From JBGASG01 sp046328035 (GTDB taxonomy: Bacteria > Cyanobacteriota > Vampirovibrionia > Obscuribacterales > Obscuribacteraceae), in assembly GCA_046328035.1 (NCBI GenBank), contig JAXLXI010000004.1, positions 1 through 64,000 of the forward strand: 64,000 nt of DNA. Direction: 5' to 3'. How positions within the stretch are numbered: position 1 is the first letter of the stretch; each line of letters opens with the position of its first letter. The translations under genes and the position numbers were made by a program. Below, one piece after another: positions 52,670-63,031 of the stretch. The notes under the pieces were generated by a model, which was not told the DNA's origin, did no database searches, and worked only from the letters and a program-made list of their open reading frames with translations.

Positions 52670-53659
52670 ATGCTCTACGGAGATATTTCGGCGGAAGACA
52701 TTCGGCAGGCGGGCGAACGCCTGGCGGGAAAAGTCGTCCAGACCCCCATACGCACGAGTTCCTGGCTCTCCTCCGCCACCGGTGCTGACATCTTCTTGAA
52801 ACTCGAGAATCTGCAAATCACCGGCTCGTTCAAGTATAGAGGCGCGTTGAATTGCCTGTCGGTTTTGTGGGCACAAGAGCAGCAAAAAGTTGTTACAGCA
52901 TCCGCTGGCAATCATGCTCTTGGTATTGCAGAGGCAGCCCGATCGACTGACATGCAAGCCACCATTTGCGTGCCTCGCACGATTGCCGGCAGCAAGCTTG
53001 AGAAACTGCAGCGGTACGGCTGCACGGTTATTCAAGAAGGCGACGATAGTCTGGCTCCGGAACTATATGCGCGCGGGCTCGCAGCCGCGCACAAAGACCT
53101 TCGCTACGTTTCGCCTTACAACGATCCGCTGGTGATCGCTGGGCAGGGAACGGTGGCGCTGGAGATTTTGCGAGCCGTTCCCGAAGTGAAGACTATTGTG
53201 GTCGCCGTCGGCGGCGGCGGACTGGTGTCCGGCGTGGCCCTGGCTGCGCGCAATCACAATCCGAACATCCGCATTGTGGGCGTGGTGGCAGAGAATTCTC
53301 CGGTGATGAAGACGTGCGTCGAAGCCGGTGCGATTATCGAGGTCGGCGAGACTCCGACTATTGCGGACACCATTGCCGGTAACATCGAAAAAGACAGCAT
53401 CACGTTTCCCGTTGCTCGCGATCTGGTCGACGAGTGGGTGGCAGTGCCGGAGCACCTGATCAGGCAAGCGATGTTCGAGTTTTTGACGCACGAGCACATG
53501 TTGATTGAGGGCTCAGCGGCTGCGGCAATTGCGTGCGTGTCTGGAAAGATGGTGGCGTTTCAACCCTCGGAGAAAGTGGCTGTCATCGTATGTGGTGGCA
53601 ATGTGGCGACCGAGATATGGCACGACGTCTGTCGCGAATATCTTCCACATAGCCGATAG
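52670..53659 (+). CDS. Threonine/serine dehydratase-like PLP enzyme
   Basis: Fold-type II PLP enzyme of 329 residues. The PLP lysine is in GSFKYRGALN, the substrate loop is TASAGNHALGIAEAA, and the phosphate-binding glycine loop is VAVGGGGLVSGVA. There is no C-terminal ACT domain, so it resembles the short catabolic (TdcB) form or a serine racemase rather than feedback-controlled IlvA. It probably deaminates threonine to 2-oxobutanoate. ATG 52670 has no Shine-Dalgarno; a TAAAAT at 52656-52661 lies so close that the mRNA might be leaderless. Divergent from the giant TPR gene. Confidence 0.88.
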   Translation: MLYGDISAEDIRQAGERLAGKVVQTPIRTSSWLSSATGADIFLKLENLQITGSFKYRGALNCLSVLWAQEQQKVVTASAGNHALGIAEAARSTDMQATICVPRTIAGSKLEKLQRYGCTVIQEGDDSLAPELYARGLAAAHKDLRYVSPYNDPLVIAGQGTVALEILRAVPEVKTIVVAVGGGGLVSGVALAARNHNPNIRIVGVVAENSPVMKTCVEAGAIIEVGETPTIADTIAGNIEKDSITFPVARDLVDEWVAVPEHLIRQAMFEFLTHEHMLIEGSAAAAIACVSGKMVAFQPSEKVAVIVCGGNVATEIWHDVCREYLPHSR

Positions 53660-53741
53660 AGGAACGCGGGATTCCGGTGATTAAGTTAGTGGTGGCATAT
53701 ACGCACCACGACTCCGGTACCGAATGTATTTGATCGGTCGA

Positions 53742-54440
53742 CTAGTCAGCGACGATTACGACGTTGCCGCCAGCTTCCTTGGCTTCAATGAGAGCTTCGC
53801 TGGCCGCTTCTAAGAGACTTTGCGGATCGCAGCTGTGCTTCGGATAACAGGTGACTGAAAGTGTCGCTGTCACGTGAATGATTTTGCCGGAACGCGGATC
53901 GCGCAGTTCCAGGGCTTCCACCCGGCGGCGCACGCGTTCTGCAACTGCCTTGGCGCCTTCCGAATCGGTTTCGTGAAGGACAGCCACCAGTTCTTCCCCA
54001 CCCCATCTTGCCGGCATATCAATTTCCCGGACAGAGGTGCGCAAAATATTGGACACTTCGATCAAAACTTTGTCGCCAATTTCGTGACCGTAGCGAAGAT
54101 TGATGTCTCGCATCCCATCGATGTCGACGAGCATCAGTGACAACGAATAACCCAGGCGCAAAGCGCGTTTAAGCGAATGGGTCAGGTGCTCCTTGAAGAT
54201 GTGTCGGTTGGGGAGCCCCGTCAGAAGGTCTTTGCCCGCAAGCTCTTGCAGCCGTGCTTCGGCATTGGCGAGTGCGTGACGCAGACGGTCGATTTCGCGG
54301 TCTTTTTCTTTCAGAATTTTGTCCGTGACGGAAGACGCCATGGACGGTGTGTTCTGCATTTTTTTCATCTGTTGCTCCGCCACCCGATGGTGGGATGTGC
54401 CATTGATGCGCTGCAACATTTGAGTTAGCCGTGTTTTCAT
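53742..54440 (-). CDS. GGDEF-domain diguanylate cyclase
   Basis: 232 residues. An N-terminal coiled coil (ILKEKDREIDRLRHALANAE) leads into a GGDEF domain starting LTGLPNRHIFKEHL. The active site is RWGGEELVAV (GGEEL, a catalytically competent variant), with metal-binding Asp in LMLVDIDGMRDIN. No membrane or sensory domain is present, so it is probably cytosolic and controlled by oligomerisation or a partner. It would synthesise c-di-GMP. No inhibitory RxxD was seen before the active site. Confidence 0.92.
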   Translation of the reverse strand: MKTRLTQMLQRINGTSHHRVAEQQMKKMQNTPSMASSVTDKILKEKDREIDRLRHALANAEARLQELAGKDLLTGLPNRHIFKEHLTHSLKRALRLGYSLSLMLVDIDGMRDINLRYGHEIGDKVLIEVSNILRTSVREIDMPARWGGEELVAVLHETDSEGAKAVAERVRRRVEALELRDPRSGKIIHVTATLSVTCYPKHSCDPQSLLEAASEALIEAKEAGGNVVIVAD

Positions 54441-54624
54441 TTAATTCCAAACCCCAGCTTTTTGGAACGTGAGGCCCAAACGGTCAGCCTGTCGGGTTCT
54501 TCGCTCATCGCCCACATTATCTGTAGGATTTGAGTTCCCGCTCGACAACTATTTAGTAGCCGAAGTCATATTAACGCCACTTAGGATTAAATACTAGCAA
54601 TATAGGGGGGATAATCCCACGAAT

Positions 54625-55755
54625 TTAATTAACAGGTACTCTCGTGACCTCGGTACTGTTGCCCTGATCCAGGAGTACTAACCAATATTTATGTTTAGGA
54701 CTGGCCACGTCAAAAGTCATCGCCGCCTGCTCCGATGTATTCGGAGAGACCTTCTTCGAGCGCATTGCGATATTCGTCATGCCCAGCGATGGGTAGTAGA
54801 GCACCTTCGTGTCGGACATAACGACCAGATTGGCCAGGCTGAACTCCTTATTTGTCCGGTTGTCGAGTGCAAATTCGACCCGCAGGAGTCGGGAACGTTT
54901 GTCGCCGTACTGGTCCGGCTGAAACCGGGCCTTTTTGACCACAATATCCAGGTTAGCCAGTTTGTTTGGCTCCGGCTCCGCCGACGGCAAAGCGTTTGGA
55001 TTGAACGTAGGCAGTGAAATAGGCGCGACCACTCTGAATTTGGCGGCTTCACCGGTGAAATTGGTTGAAATTTTGCCTTTGCGCCAGAGCGCGGCAATCA
55101 GACCGATGGTGGCACCGGCGCCGGCACCGATGGCCACGGAATAGCCGTGGCTGGCCACCGCCAGTGGAATCCCGGTCAATTGCACGGACATCAGCGCGCC
55201 TCCGACAGCGCCCTGAGAGACCATTCTGGTATCGGTGACCAGGTGCTTCGCGACGGTCTTGGCGGTGGATTCGCCCGTGGACACGGATGCATCGACAGGG
55301 ATCACATACTTACCGTCAGGACTGACGAGCTTGTCGAATTTCACCTCGACGTAGCCGTTGCGTCCCAGGCGGCGCTGCCCTTCGACACGCGTCACCTTGC
55401 CGAGCACAAACCATTGCCCGGGTAGGACAACCTTGTCTTTGTCTTTGACGTCCATGCTGACCGCACCCACCACCTGATCGCCGACCTGGCTGACCTCGGA
55501 GTTGACTGTCGTATTGAGCGTCAAATTAACTGATGTACCCTCCGGAACTACCTGCGGAGGGGCATCTTCGATGATCGGAGAGACATACTCCGACACTCCA
55601 CCCTGCAAACGCGGTTTCGGAGCCGCGACATCACCGGTGGTGGCAGCGTTGCCTGTCGTGCCGGTGGTGGCATCGGCGGCAATTACCGGAACAGTTGCCG
55701 CCAGCAAAACAATTGCGGCAGCAAATGGTGGCAGAATTCGGGTGGCCAATTTCAC
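54625..55755 (-). CDS. Exported protein resembling VirB10/TrbI
   Basis: 376 residues from GTG 55755. Signal peptide (ILPPFAAAIVLLAATVPVIA), then a Thr/Gly/Ala-rich stretch. The region VPEGTSVNLTLNTTVNSEVS, VLPGQWFVLGKVTRVEGQRR and a later glycine-rich AIGAGAGATIGLIAAL resembles the beta-barrel and pore part of VirB10/TrbI-like proteins. The last 130 residues (LRVEFALDNRTNKEFSLANL) form a separate beta-rich domain. No type IV secretion gene is adjacent, so the likeness may reflect only the fold. Function unknown. The gap to the GGDEF gene (54441-54624) shows nothing I can support. Confidence 0.7.
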   Translation of the reverse strand: MKLATRILPPFAAAIVLLAATVPVIAADATTGTTGNAATTGDVAAPKPRLQGGVSEYVSPIIEDAPPQVVPEGTSVNLTLNTTVNSEVSQVGDQVVGAVSMDVKDKDKVVLPGQWFVLGKVTRVEGQRRLGRNGYVEVKFDKLVSPDGKYVIPVDASVSTGESTAKTVAKHLVTDTRMVSQGAVGGALMSVQLTGIPLAVASHGYSVAIGAGAGATIGLIAALWRKGKISTNFTGEAAKFRVVAPISLPTFNPNALPSAEPEPNKLANLDIVVKKARFQPDQYGDKRSRLLRVEFALDNRTNKEFSLANLVVMSDTKVLYYPSLGMTNIAMRSKKVSPNTSEQAAMTFDVASPKHKYWLVLLDQGNSTEVTRVPVN

Positions 55756-56013
55756 GTTTCTTCGCTCATGCCAAGCGCTGAAGGAGATAGCCTAACTGCT
55801 TGCGTTGCTAATGACAAGAAGAAGTTGTAAACATTTGAACGAAAGTTCATTAGATGCTGGATTACGTCTCATAAGCAGGCGTCGACAAAGCCCATTGACA
55901 ACCCTTGATAGCGTCGAAACCTGCCGTCATCGGTTCGCTGATATCTGTCGTGTCGGGCACCGTCGACGATACCACCAGCGAGCGCAGCAGCGAGCACACC
56001 ACCTGCAGTGCCA

Positions 56014-56259
56014 TCAAACACTGTACCAGATAGGCTGGAGCCGGCATCCCAATAGCTTTTCGAGCGCGCGCAAATCGGGCAGATACCCGCGCTTTCCGCA
56101 GCACGGCAGGGTTACTTGCAACGTCGGATCCGAAGCTATTGATTCGAATGCCTCGTATCTCTCGTAAAAGCCGCGCAGGGATGCCATCGCTTTGTCGATG
56201 GCGGTCTGGTCTGGAACGTATTGCGGATCAGTTGATACAAGGTACGACCCGTAGTCCAT
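56014..56259 (-). CDS. Small hypothetical protein
   Basis: 81 residues from ATG 56259, which has AGGAG five bases upstream. Starts MDYGSYLVSTDPQYVPDQTA, has a helical middle (AIDKAMASLRGFYERYEAFE), and ends TLPCCGKRGYLPDLRALEKL before a short tail. No family recognised. The strong Shine-Dalgarno and soluble-looking composition support it over the overlapping frames here. Stretch 55756-56013 holds nothing else I can support. Confidence 0.65.
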   Translation of the reverse strand: MDYGSYLVSTDPQYVPDQTAIDKAMASLRGFYERYEAFESIASDPTLQVTLPCCGKRGYLPDLRALEKLLGCRLQPIWYSV

Positions 56260-56337
56260 AATTTCTCCTGGCGTCTGCGCTTGTCCCCTACAACCGCCAA
56301 CCACAAGGCACAGCCATTCCAAAGGAATTGTGAAAAT

Positions 56338-56353
56338 ATGAGCAGGCGCTCAT
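56338..56353. promoter_or_regulatory. Inverted repeat upstream of clpB
   Basis: ATGAGC and GCTCAT flank AGGC, ten bases upstream of a CATAAT (56363-56368) that could be the clpB -10. It is not the CIRCE element (TTAGCACTC-N9-GAGTGCTAA). It may be a heat-shock operator of another type; weak evidence. Confidence 0.3.
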
Positions 56354-56434
56354 TAAGTACCCCATAATTAGTTTCGAAGGATGCCGGGAGGGCATACTAG
56401 GCTTACCTCGCGCCCAGGACTCAAGGACAGCAAT

Positions 56435-59095
56435 ATGAATCTGGAAAAATTCACTCACAAAGCTCAAGAAGCAGTAACGAACTGCCAGACAATCTTGGCG
56501 CGATTCGGGCACGCGCAAGTGCAGCCCGAACATCTGCTGCTGTCCCTCATGGAACAGCAGGACGGACTGGCGCCGAAGATCATTACCGCGTGCGGCGGTA
56601 ATCCCGAGACGATCACCGAGGAAGTGACGCGCTATTTAGGCACCTTGCCGAAAACGTCTTCGGTCAGCTTCAAGAAAGACGAGATTCACGTCTCCTCTAA
56701 ACTAATCGCCGAACTGGAAGAAGCAGGCAAAGAGGCCGAGAAGCTTAAAGATCAATTTGTTAGTGTCGAACATTTGATGATGGCGCTGTGTGACACATCC
56801 AAATCGCAAGCCGGCAGCATCCTCAAACAAAACGGTATTACAAGAGATCGCATCTTCCAGACCTTAACCAAAATTCGCGGCGCACAGGGCGTCACCAGCC
56901 AGGATCCGGAAGCGACTTACGAAGCACTGAAGCGCTACAGCCGCGACCTGACGGAAGCCGCCGCCGCAGGCAAACTCGATCCGGTCATCGGGCGCGATGA
57001 AGAAATTCGTCGCATCATGCAGGTGTTGTCACGGCGCACAAAAAACAATCCGGTGCTTGTCGGTGAACCGGGCGTTGGAAAAACAGCCATCGTAGAAGGG
57101 CTTGCCCAGCGGATTACCAAGGGCGATGTGCCCGAACAATTGAAGAACAAGAAGCTCTTGTCGCTTGATATGGGTTCTTTGATCGCCGGCGCCAAGTATC
57201 GCGGTGAATTCGAAGAGCGCTTGAAAGCAGTCCTCAGCGAAGTGATTCAAGCAGCAGGCAAAATCATTCTATTTATTGATGAATTGCACACGGTGGTCGG
57301 CGCCGGATCCTCCGGCGAAGGCTCAATGGATGCGGGAAATTTGCTGAAGCCGCCCCTGGCGCGCGGCGAATTGCATTGCATCGGCGCCACCACCCTCGAT
57401 GAATATCGAAAGTACATCGAGAAGGATCCAGCTTTGGAACGCCGCTTCCAAACCGTATTGGTGGAAGAGCCCTCGGTCGAAGACACGATCTCCATCTTGC
57501 GCGGTCTCAAAGAGCGTTACGAAGTGCACCACGGCGTGCGAATTAAAGATTCAGCACTGGTGGGAGCGGCCGTACTCTCGCATCGCTACATAACTGATCG
57601 CGCCATGCCCGACAAAGCTATCGACTTGATCGACGAAGCTGCAGCCAAGATGCGCATCGAGATCGACTCGATGCCGGCGGAGCTCGACGAACTCGAACGC
57701 CGCAAGATTCAACTGGAGATCGAACGCGAGGCCTTGAAGAAGGAAACCGATCAAGGTTCACGAGACCGGCTGGAGCGCATCGAGCGCGAACTGGCGGAAA
57801 TTAAAGAGAAAGCTGATGGACTGCGTGCACAATGGCAATCTGAAAAGGATGCGTTGAACAAGCTGCAAATGCTGAAGGCGGAGAAAGAAGCGATTAACGT
57901 GCAGATTGAACAGGCTGAGCGGGCTACCGATCTGGCTCGGGCCGCCGAGTTGAAGTACAGCACGCTCATGGAGATTGAAAAGCAAATCAAAGAGGCTGAA
58001 GATCACTTCTTGAAGAAACGCGGACCGCGCCTTTTGTCACAAGAAGTCAGCGAAGAAGATATCGCGGAAATCGTCTCGAAGTGGACCGGCATCCCTGTCA
58101 CCAAGCTGCTTGAAGGCGAAGTGCAAAAACTGCTGCGCCTGGAAGAGCACCTGCACAAACGCGTCATCGGGCAGGAAGAAGCAATTGTTGTGGTATCAAA
58201 TGCAGTGCGGCGCGCCCGGGCTGGATTGAAAGATCCCAACCGCCCGATTGGTAGCTTCCTCTTCTTAGGTCCAACCGGGGTAGGAAAAACCGAACTGGCA
58301 AAAGCCCTCGCCGAGTTCCTTTTCGACGACGACCAGGCGATGGTACGCATCGACATGTCCGAGTATCAAGAACGTCACACTGTCGCCAGACTGATCGGAG
58401 CACCACCTGGATATGTCGGATATGACGAAGGCGGTCAACTCACCGAAGCGGTGCGCAGACGTCCATACTCCTGCGTGCTCTTCGATGAAATCGAGAAAGC
58501 TCACGGTGATGTTTTCAACGTCTTGCTGCAGGTTCTCGACGAAGGACACCTGACCGACTCCAAAGGACGCCAGGTCGACTTCAAAAATACAGTCTTGATC
58601 ATGACGTCAAACATCGGCAGTCAACATATCTTGCAGTATCAAATGGAAGCCTCGACCAAAGGCGAAGTGGCATACGATGCCATGAAAGAGCGCGTACTGG
58701 AAGCGCTGCGCGAACACTTCCGTCCGGAGTTCTTGAACCGTATCGACGAAACAGTCGTCTTCCATGCGCTGACCGCGGCCGAACTAAAATACATCGTCGA
58801 CCTGCAGATTCAGTTTCTCAATCGCCGACTGGAAGAGCGGAAAATCAAATTGGAGCCCACCGAGGCCGCCCGCGAATGGCTGGCTAAGGTCGGTTACGAT
58901 CCGATGTATGGTGCTCGCCCACTCAAGCGTCTGATCCAGAAAGAAATCGAGAATCCGCTCGCGTTGAAGATGCTGGAAGGCAACTTCGCCGACGGCGATA
59001 CGATTGTGATCGATGCCAAACCGGACTCGGACGACCTGACCTTCACAAAATCCGAATCGGCGGCGCCTATGGTCGCTTCTCCGGCGACGGCATGA
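56435..59095 (+). CDS. clpB: Disaggregase chaperone ClpB
   Basis: Hexameric AAA+ protein that rescues aggregated proteins with DnaK/DnaJ. ATG 56435 gives MNLEKFTHKAQEAV, with AAGGA upstream; the longer frame from 56381 adds 18 residues that do not match the family. 886 residues. In order: Clp N-domain, first AAA+ domain (GEPGVGKTAIVEGLAQ), a middle coiled coil (about 400-530), and second AAA+ domain (GPTGVGKTELAKALAE; RIDMSEYQERHTVARLIGAPPGYVG). The stop overlaps the start of the caspase-like gene (ATGA), so the two are translationally coupled. Confidence 0.97.
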   Translation: MNLEKFTHKAQEAVTNCQTILARFGHAQVQPEHLLLSLMEQQDGLAPKIITACGGNPETITEEVTRYLGTLPKTSSVSFKKDEIHVSSKLIAELEEAGKEAEKLKDQFVSVEHLMMALCDTSKSQAGSILKQNGITRDRIFQTLTKIRGAQGVTSQDPEATYEALKRYSRDLTEAAAAGKLDPVIGRDEEIRRIMQVLSRRTKNNPVLVGEPGVGKTAIVEGLAQRITKGDVPEQLKNKKLLSLDMGSLIAGAKYRGEFEERLKAVLSEVIQAAGKIILFIDELHTVVGAGSSGEGSMDAGNLLKPPLARGELHCIGATTLDEYRKYIEKDPALERRFQTVLVEEPSVEDTISILRGLKERYEVHHGVRIKDSALVGAAVLSHRYITDRAMPDKAIDLIDEAAAKMRIEIDSMPAELDELERRKIQLEIEREALKKETDQGSRDRLERIERELAEIKEKADGLRAQWQSEKDALNKLQMLKAEKEAINVQIEQAERATDLARAAELKYSTLMEIEKQIKEAEDHFLKKRGPRLLSQEVSEEDIAEIVSKWTGIPVTKLLEGEVQKLLRLEEHLHKRVIGQEEAIVVVSNAVRRARAGLKDPNRPIGSFLFLGPTGVGKTELAKALAEFLFDDDQAMVRIDMSEYQERHTVARLIGAPPGYVGYDEGGQLTEAVRRRPYSCVLFDEIEKAHGDVFNVLLQVLDEGHLTDSKGRQVDFKNTVLIMTSNIGSQHILQYQMEASTKGEVAYDAMKERVLEALREHFRPEFLNRIDETVVFHALTAAELKYIVDLQIQFLNRRLEERKIKLEPTEAAREWLAKVGYDPMYGARPLKRLIQKEIENPLALKMLEGNFADGDTIVIDAKPDSDDLTFTKSESAAPMVASPATA

Positions 59096-60501
59096 GACTC
59101 ATCAGACACCGCATTGTCTCTTTGATCGCTGTCGTTCTTTTGAGCGGCGGCGGTCTCATTTCCGTCCACGCCAGCGAATCAGTCGCCGGCAGTCCGATTA
59201 AAGACAAATGGGCTGTTTTGATTGGCGTCAGCAAGTTCGAGAATCCGCAGATTCCCACTCTCAAGTATCCGGCTAAAGACGCCAGGGACCTTGCCGATTT
59301 CCTGGTGGCATCCGGTAATTTCAAACGCGATCACATCCTTCTGCTGACCGACGAGCTGGCGACGCGCGAAAACATCCTCGATGCGTTCGGCGATGGCTGG
59401 CTGCCCAAGAGAGTTTTGGAAGACGACCTGGTGCTGGTTTATGTTTCTTCGCATGGCAGCGCAGTCGACAATCGAGGCAACAACTTTATCATCGCGCATG
59501 ACACCGACCCCGATAAACCATTTGCCACTGGTATCAAACTGCAAACCTTGCTGAAAGACGTGACAGAGCGAACCGGCTGTCAGCGAGTGGTGCTGATGCT
59601 GGATGCCTGCCATAGCGGCACCGCCACTGCCGACGCAAAAGGACTGACACGAAACGGCATCGACCCCACCACTTATGTGGGCACCGGACAAGTGGTGATC
59701 AGCTCCAGCAAACCTGAACAAGTGTCGTGGGAATCGAAGCGCTATAAAAACGGCGTGTTCACTCACCAGTTGATGGAAGCCTTACAGAGCAAGGGTGCAG
59801 ACACAAAAATAGACGACGCGTATTCCGCCCTCAAAGATGGGGTGGAAGCGGAGGTGCGCTTCGACCGCACCGTCGCCCAAACACCACTCCTGCTCAGTAA
59901 ATGGCAGGGTCCGCCGCTGGCTCTTCTGGCGCCGCCCACCAATCCAAGAGTCGTGCCCAGCGAGCCGCCACCACCCGCGCCACCACCTCGCACACAGTCC
60001 GCCGCCAGCACTGCCCGCACAGCGCAGATTCCGGCACCGACTGCCACACCTGCTATCAAGCCACCAGTCAAACCCGCAACGGTCACGCCGTCGGTCGGTT
60101 CGCCGGCCTCAGCCAACTCCGGCAAATTTGCCTATCTTCTGCGCCGCCCGATGATGACCACCGACTGGCGAGCCAGCGGAGGCGATCCGACCCTGGAAAG
60201 TGGCACGCGATTAATTACCGAGGACGAACTGGCAGGCATGAATCAACTGCAAGTGGAATGCGTCCTCAACGAACCATTCGCCAGGCACGGACGCCAGTTT
60301 CTAACTCGGGGCATCCAAGACTATTTCAATGCGCAGCCCTGGTATTCTGCCGACCCAGACTATCACTGGCGCGCGGACGATCCGCAGGTACAAGCGCGCG
60401 GGTCCGATGACACGCGCATCATCACCCCCAAACGCACCCCCAAACAAGCGGCAAACATCGCGCTTTGCAAAAAGGTGCGCGCCCGAGTGATGGGTCGCTA
60501 A
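59092..60501 (+). CDS. Exported caspase-like (peptidase C14) protein with C-terminal YARHG domain
   Basis: 469 residues. N-terminal signal segment (IVSLIAVVLLSGGGLISVHA), then a caspase p20-like domain: WAVLIGVSKFENPQ, catalytic His in VYVSSHGSA (H121) and catalytic Cys in MLDACHSGT (C173). A Pro/Ala/Thr-rich linker (about 290-350) joins a C-terminal YARHG-type domain (LNEPFARHGRQFL, then QDYFNAQPWYS). YARHG domains occur in extracellular bacterial proteins. The export signal suggests it acts outside the cytoplasm, which is odd given its ATGA coupling to cytoplasmic ClpB. Overlaps the convergent TPR gene by four bases. Confidence 0.88.
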   Translation: MRLIRHRIVSLIAVVLLSGGGLISVHASESVAGSPIKDKWAVLIGVSKFENPQIPTLKYPAKDARDLADFLVASGNFKRDHILLLTDELATRENILDAFGDGWLPKRVLEDDLVLVYVSSHGSAVDNRGNNFIIAHDTDPDKPFATGIKLQTLLKDVTERTGCQRVVLMLDACHSGTATADAKGLTRNGIDPTTYVGTGQVVISSSKPEQVSWESKRYKNGVFTHQLMEALQSKGADTKIDDAYSALKDGVEAEVRFDRTVAQTPLLLSKWQGPPLALLAPPTNPRVVPSEPPPPAPPPRTQSAASTARTAQIPAPTATPAIKPPVKPATVTPSVGSPASANSGKFAYLLRRPMMTTDWRASGGDPTLESGTRLITEDELAGMNQLQVECVLNEPFARHGRQFLTRGIQDYFNAQPWYSADPDYHWRADDPQVQARGSDDTRIITPKRTPKQAANIALCKKVRARVMGR

Positions 60502-61619
60502 GCTGTCTTCGCCATGCGATCGGCTTGACTGACCAGCGCGGAGCGGATGGCGCGCGCACGGCCTTCCAGCTTGGCTGCTATCGACACACGCTTGGTCTTC
60601 TTCAGAACGCCCGCATAACATTCGATGCAGGCGGCAACGCTGGGATGCTCGACGCCGAAGGCGCGCACTCGAATCTTGAGCGCATGCTTGAGCATCTTTT
60701 CCGCCTCTTCATACCGGTGCTGAGAGACATAAATGTTTGCCAGGTTGAACGCTGACGATGCCGTTTCCGGATGACTCAACCCGAGAGTCTGCTCCCGAAT
60801 TTCCAGAGCCTTCTGAAGAAACATCTCCGCTTCGCGGAAGCGTCCTTGGGCGCGGAACAGGTCCGCTCGCGTCGCGAGCGCCAGCGCCACCAACGGGTGC
60901 TGCGGAAAGAGCTTCTCCTTCTCGGCAGTCAAGGCGCAGCGGAACAGAACCTCCGCATCCGAGACGCGCCCTTGATTGAAATACATTTGAGCCAGCTCGG
61001 TTATCGAACGCGCATCGCTCGCCTTACCGGAGCCCAGGTCTGCCGACGTGATGGACACGGACTTTTCATAAGCTTCCTTGGCTTCGGTGTTTTTGCCCTG
61101 GCGGTTGCACATGATTGCCAGGGCCAGGTGACAGAGCCCGGAAAAATAATTGCCGGCACCGAGGTTGCGGTCATACAGACTCAACGACTTGCGGATGATA
61201 TCTTCTGCGCGAGCATAGTCGCCGGCAGCGTGATAGAGCCCGCCCAGGTAATTGCGCCGCTCGGCAACTTGCAGGCTGTCGGGTCCATAAGTTTGCTCGG
61301 ACAACTGCAGAGCACGCAAATAATAAGGCTCGGCTTCTGCAAACTTGTCCTGAATGCGCAAGATCAAGGCCAGGCGATGCGCGGACTGAATCAGGTCTTC
61401 GGCGCTGGCTGTGCCGCAGTTGGTGCGGATGTTGAGAGAGCGCACATAGAGCAATTCGGCTCGCCCGTACTGACCTTCGGTGTGATAGAGCTCAGCCAGT
61501 ACATCGAGTTCGATGCAGACAGCCGGGTCGTCTTTGCCGGCTTCCTTCTCGCGACGAGCCAGCGCCTCTTCGGCTTCCTGGATTTTCCGTCCTCTGGTAC
61601 GCTCCATGGGCAGATTCAT
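60498..61619 (-). CDS. Kinesin-light-chain-type TPR protein
   Basis: 373 residues from ATG 61619, with GGAG seven bases upstream. It has about six TPR units of the KLC type (YGPDSLQVAERRNYLGGLYH, LGLSHPETASSAFNLANIYV, FGVEHPSVAACIECYAGVL). No signal peptide is evident, so it is likely cytoplasmic. It is similar in style to the protein at 7753-8775. It follows larC by 37 bases on the same strand. Confidence 0.88.
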   Translation of the reverse strand: MNLPMERTRGRKIQEAEEALARREKEAGKDDPAVCIELDVLAELYHTEGQYGRAELLYVRSLNIRTNCGTASAEDLIQSAHRLALILRIQDKFAEAEPYYLRALQLSEQTYGPDSLQVAERRNYLGGLYHAAGDYARAEDIIRKSLSLYDRNLGAGNYFSGLCHLALAIMCNRQGKNTEAKEAYEKSVSITSADLGSGKASDARSITELAQMYFNQGRVSDAEVLFRCALTAEKEKLFPQHPLVALALATRADLFRAQGRFREAEMFLQKALEIREQTLGLSHPETASSAFNLANIYVSQHRYEEAEKMLKHALKIRVRAFGVEHPSVAACIECYAGVLKKTKRVSIAAKLEGRARAIRSALVSQADRMAKTA

Positions 61620-61656
61620 GGTGGAACTCCATCACCTTTCTTGATTATACAGTGGT

Positions 61657-63030
<1,374 letters not shown>

Positions 63031-63031
63031 G

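Noticed and set aside
55862..56104. 80-codon minus-strand frame overlapping the 81-residue gene
   Set aside because: Overlaps a frame with a much better ribosome-binding site; composition is not protein-like.
55805..56167. 120-codon plus-strand frame after the VirB10-like gene
   Set aside because: Arg/His/Ser-rich, no domain, and it runs opposite the better supported 81-residue gene.
56338..56353. CIRCE element upstream of clpB
   Set aside because: The inverted repeat does not match the CIRCE arms or spacing; kept only as a weak unspecified operator.
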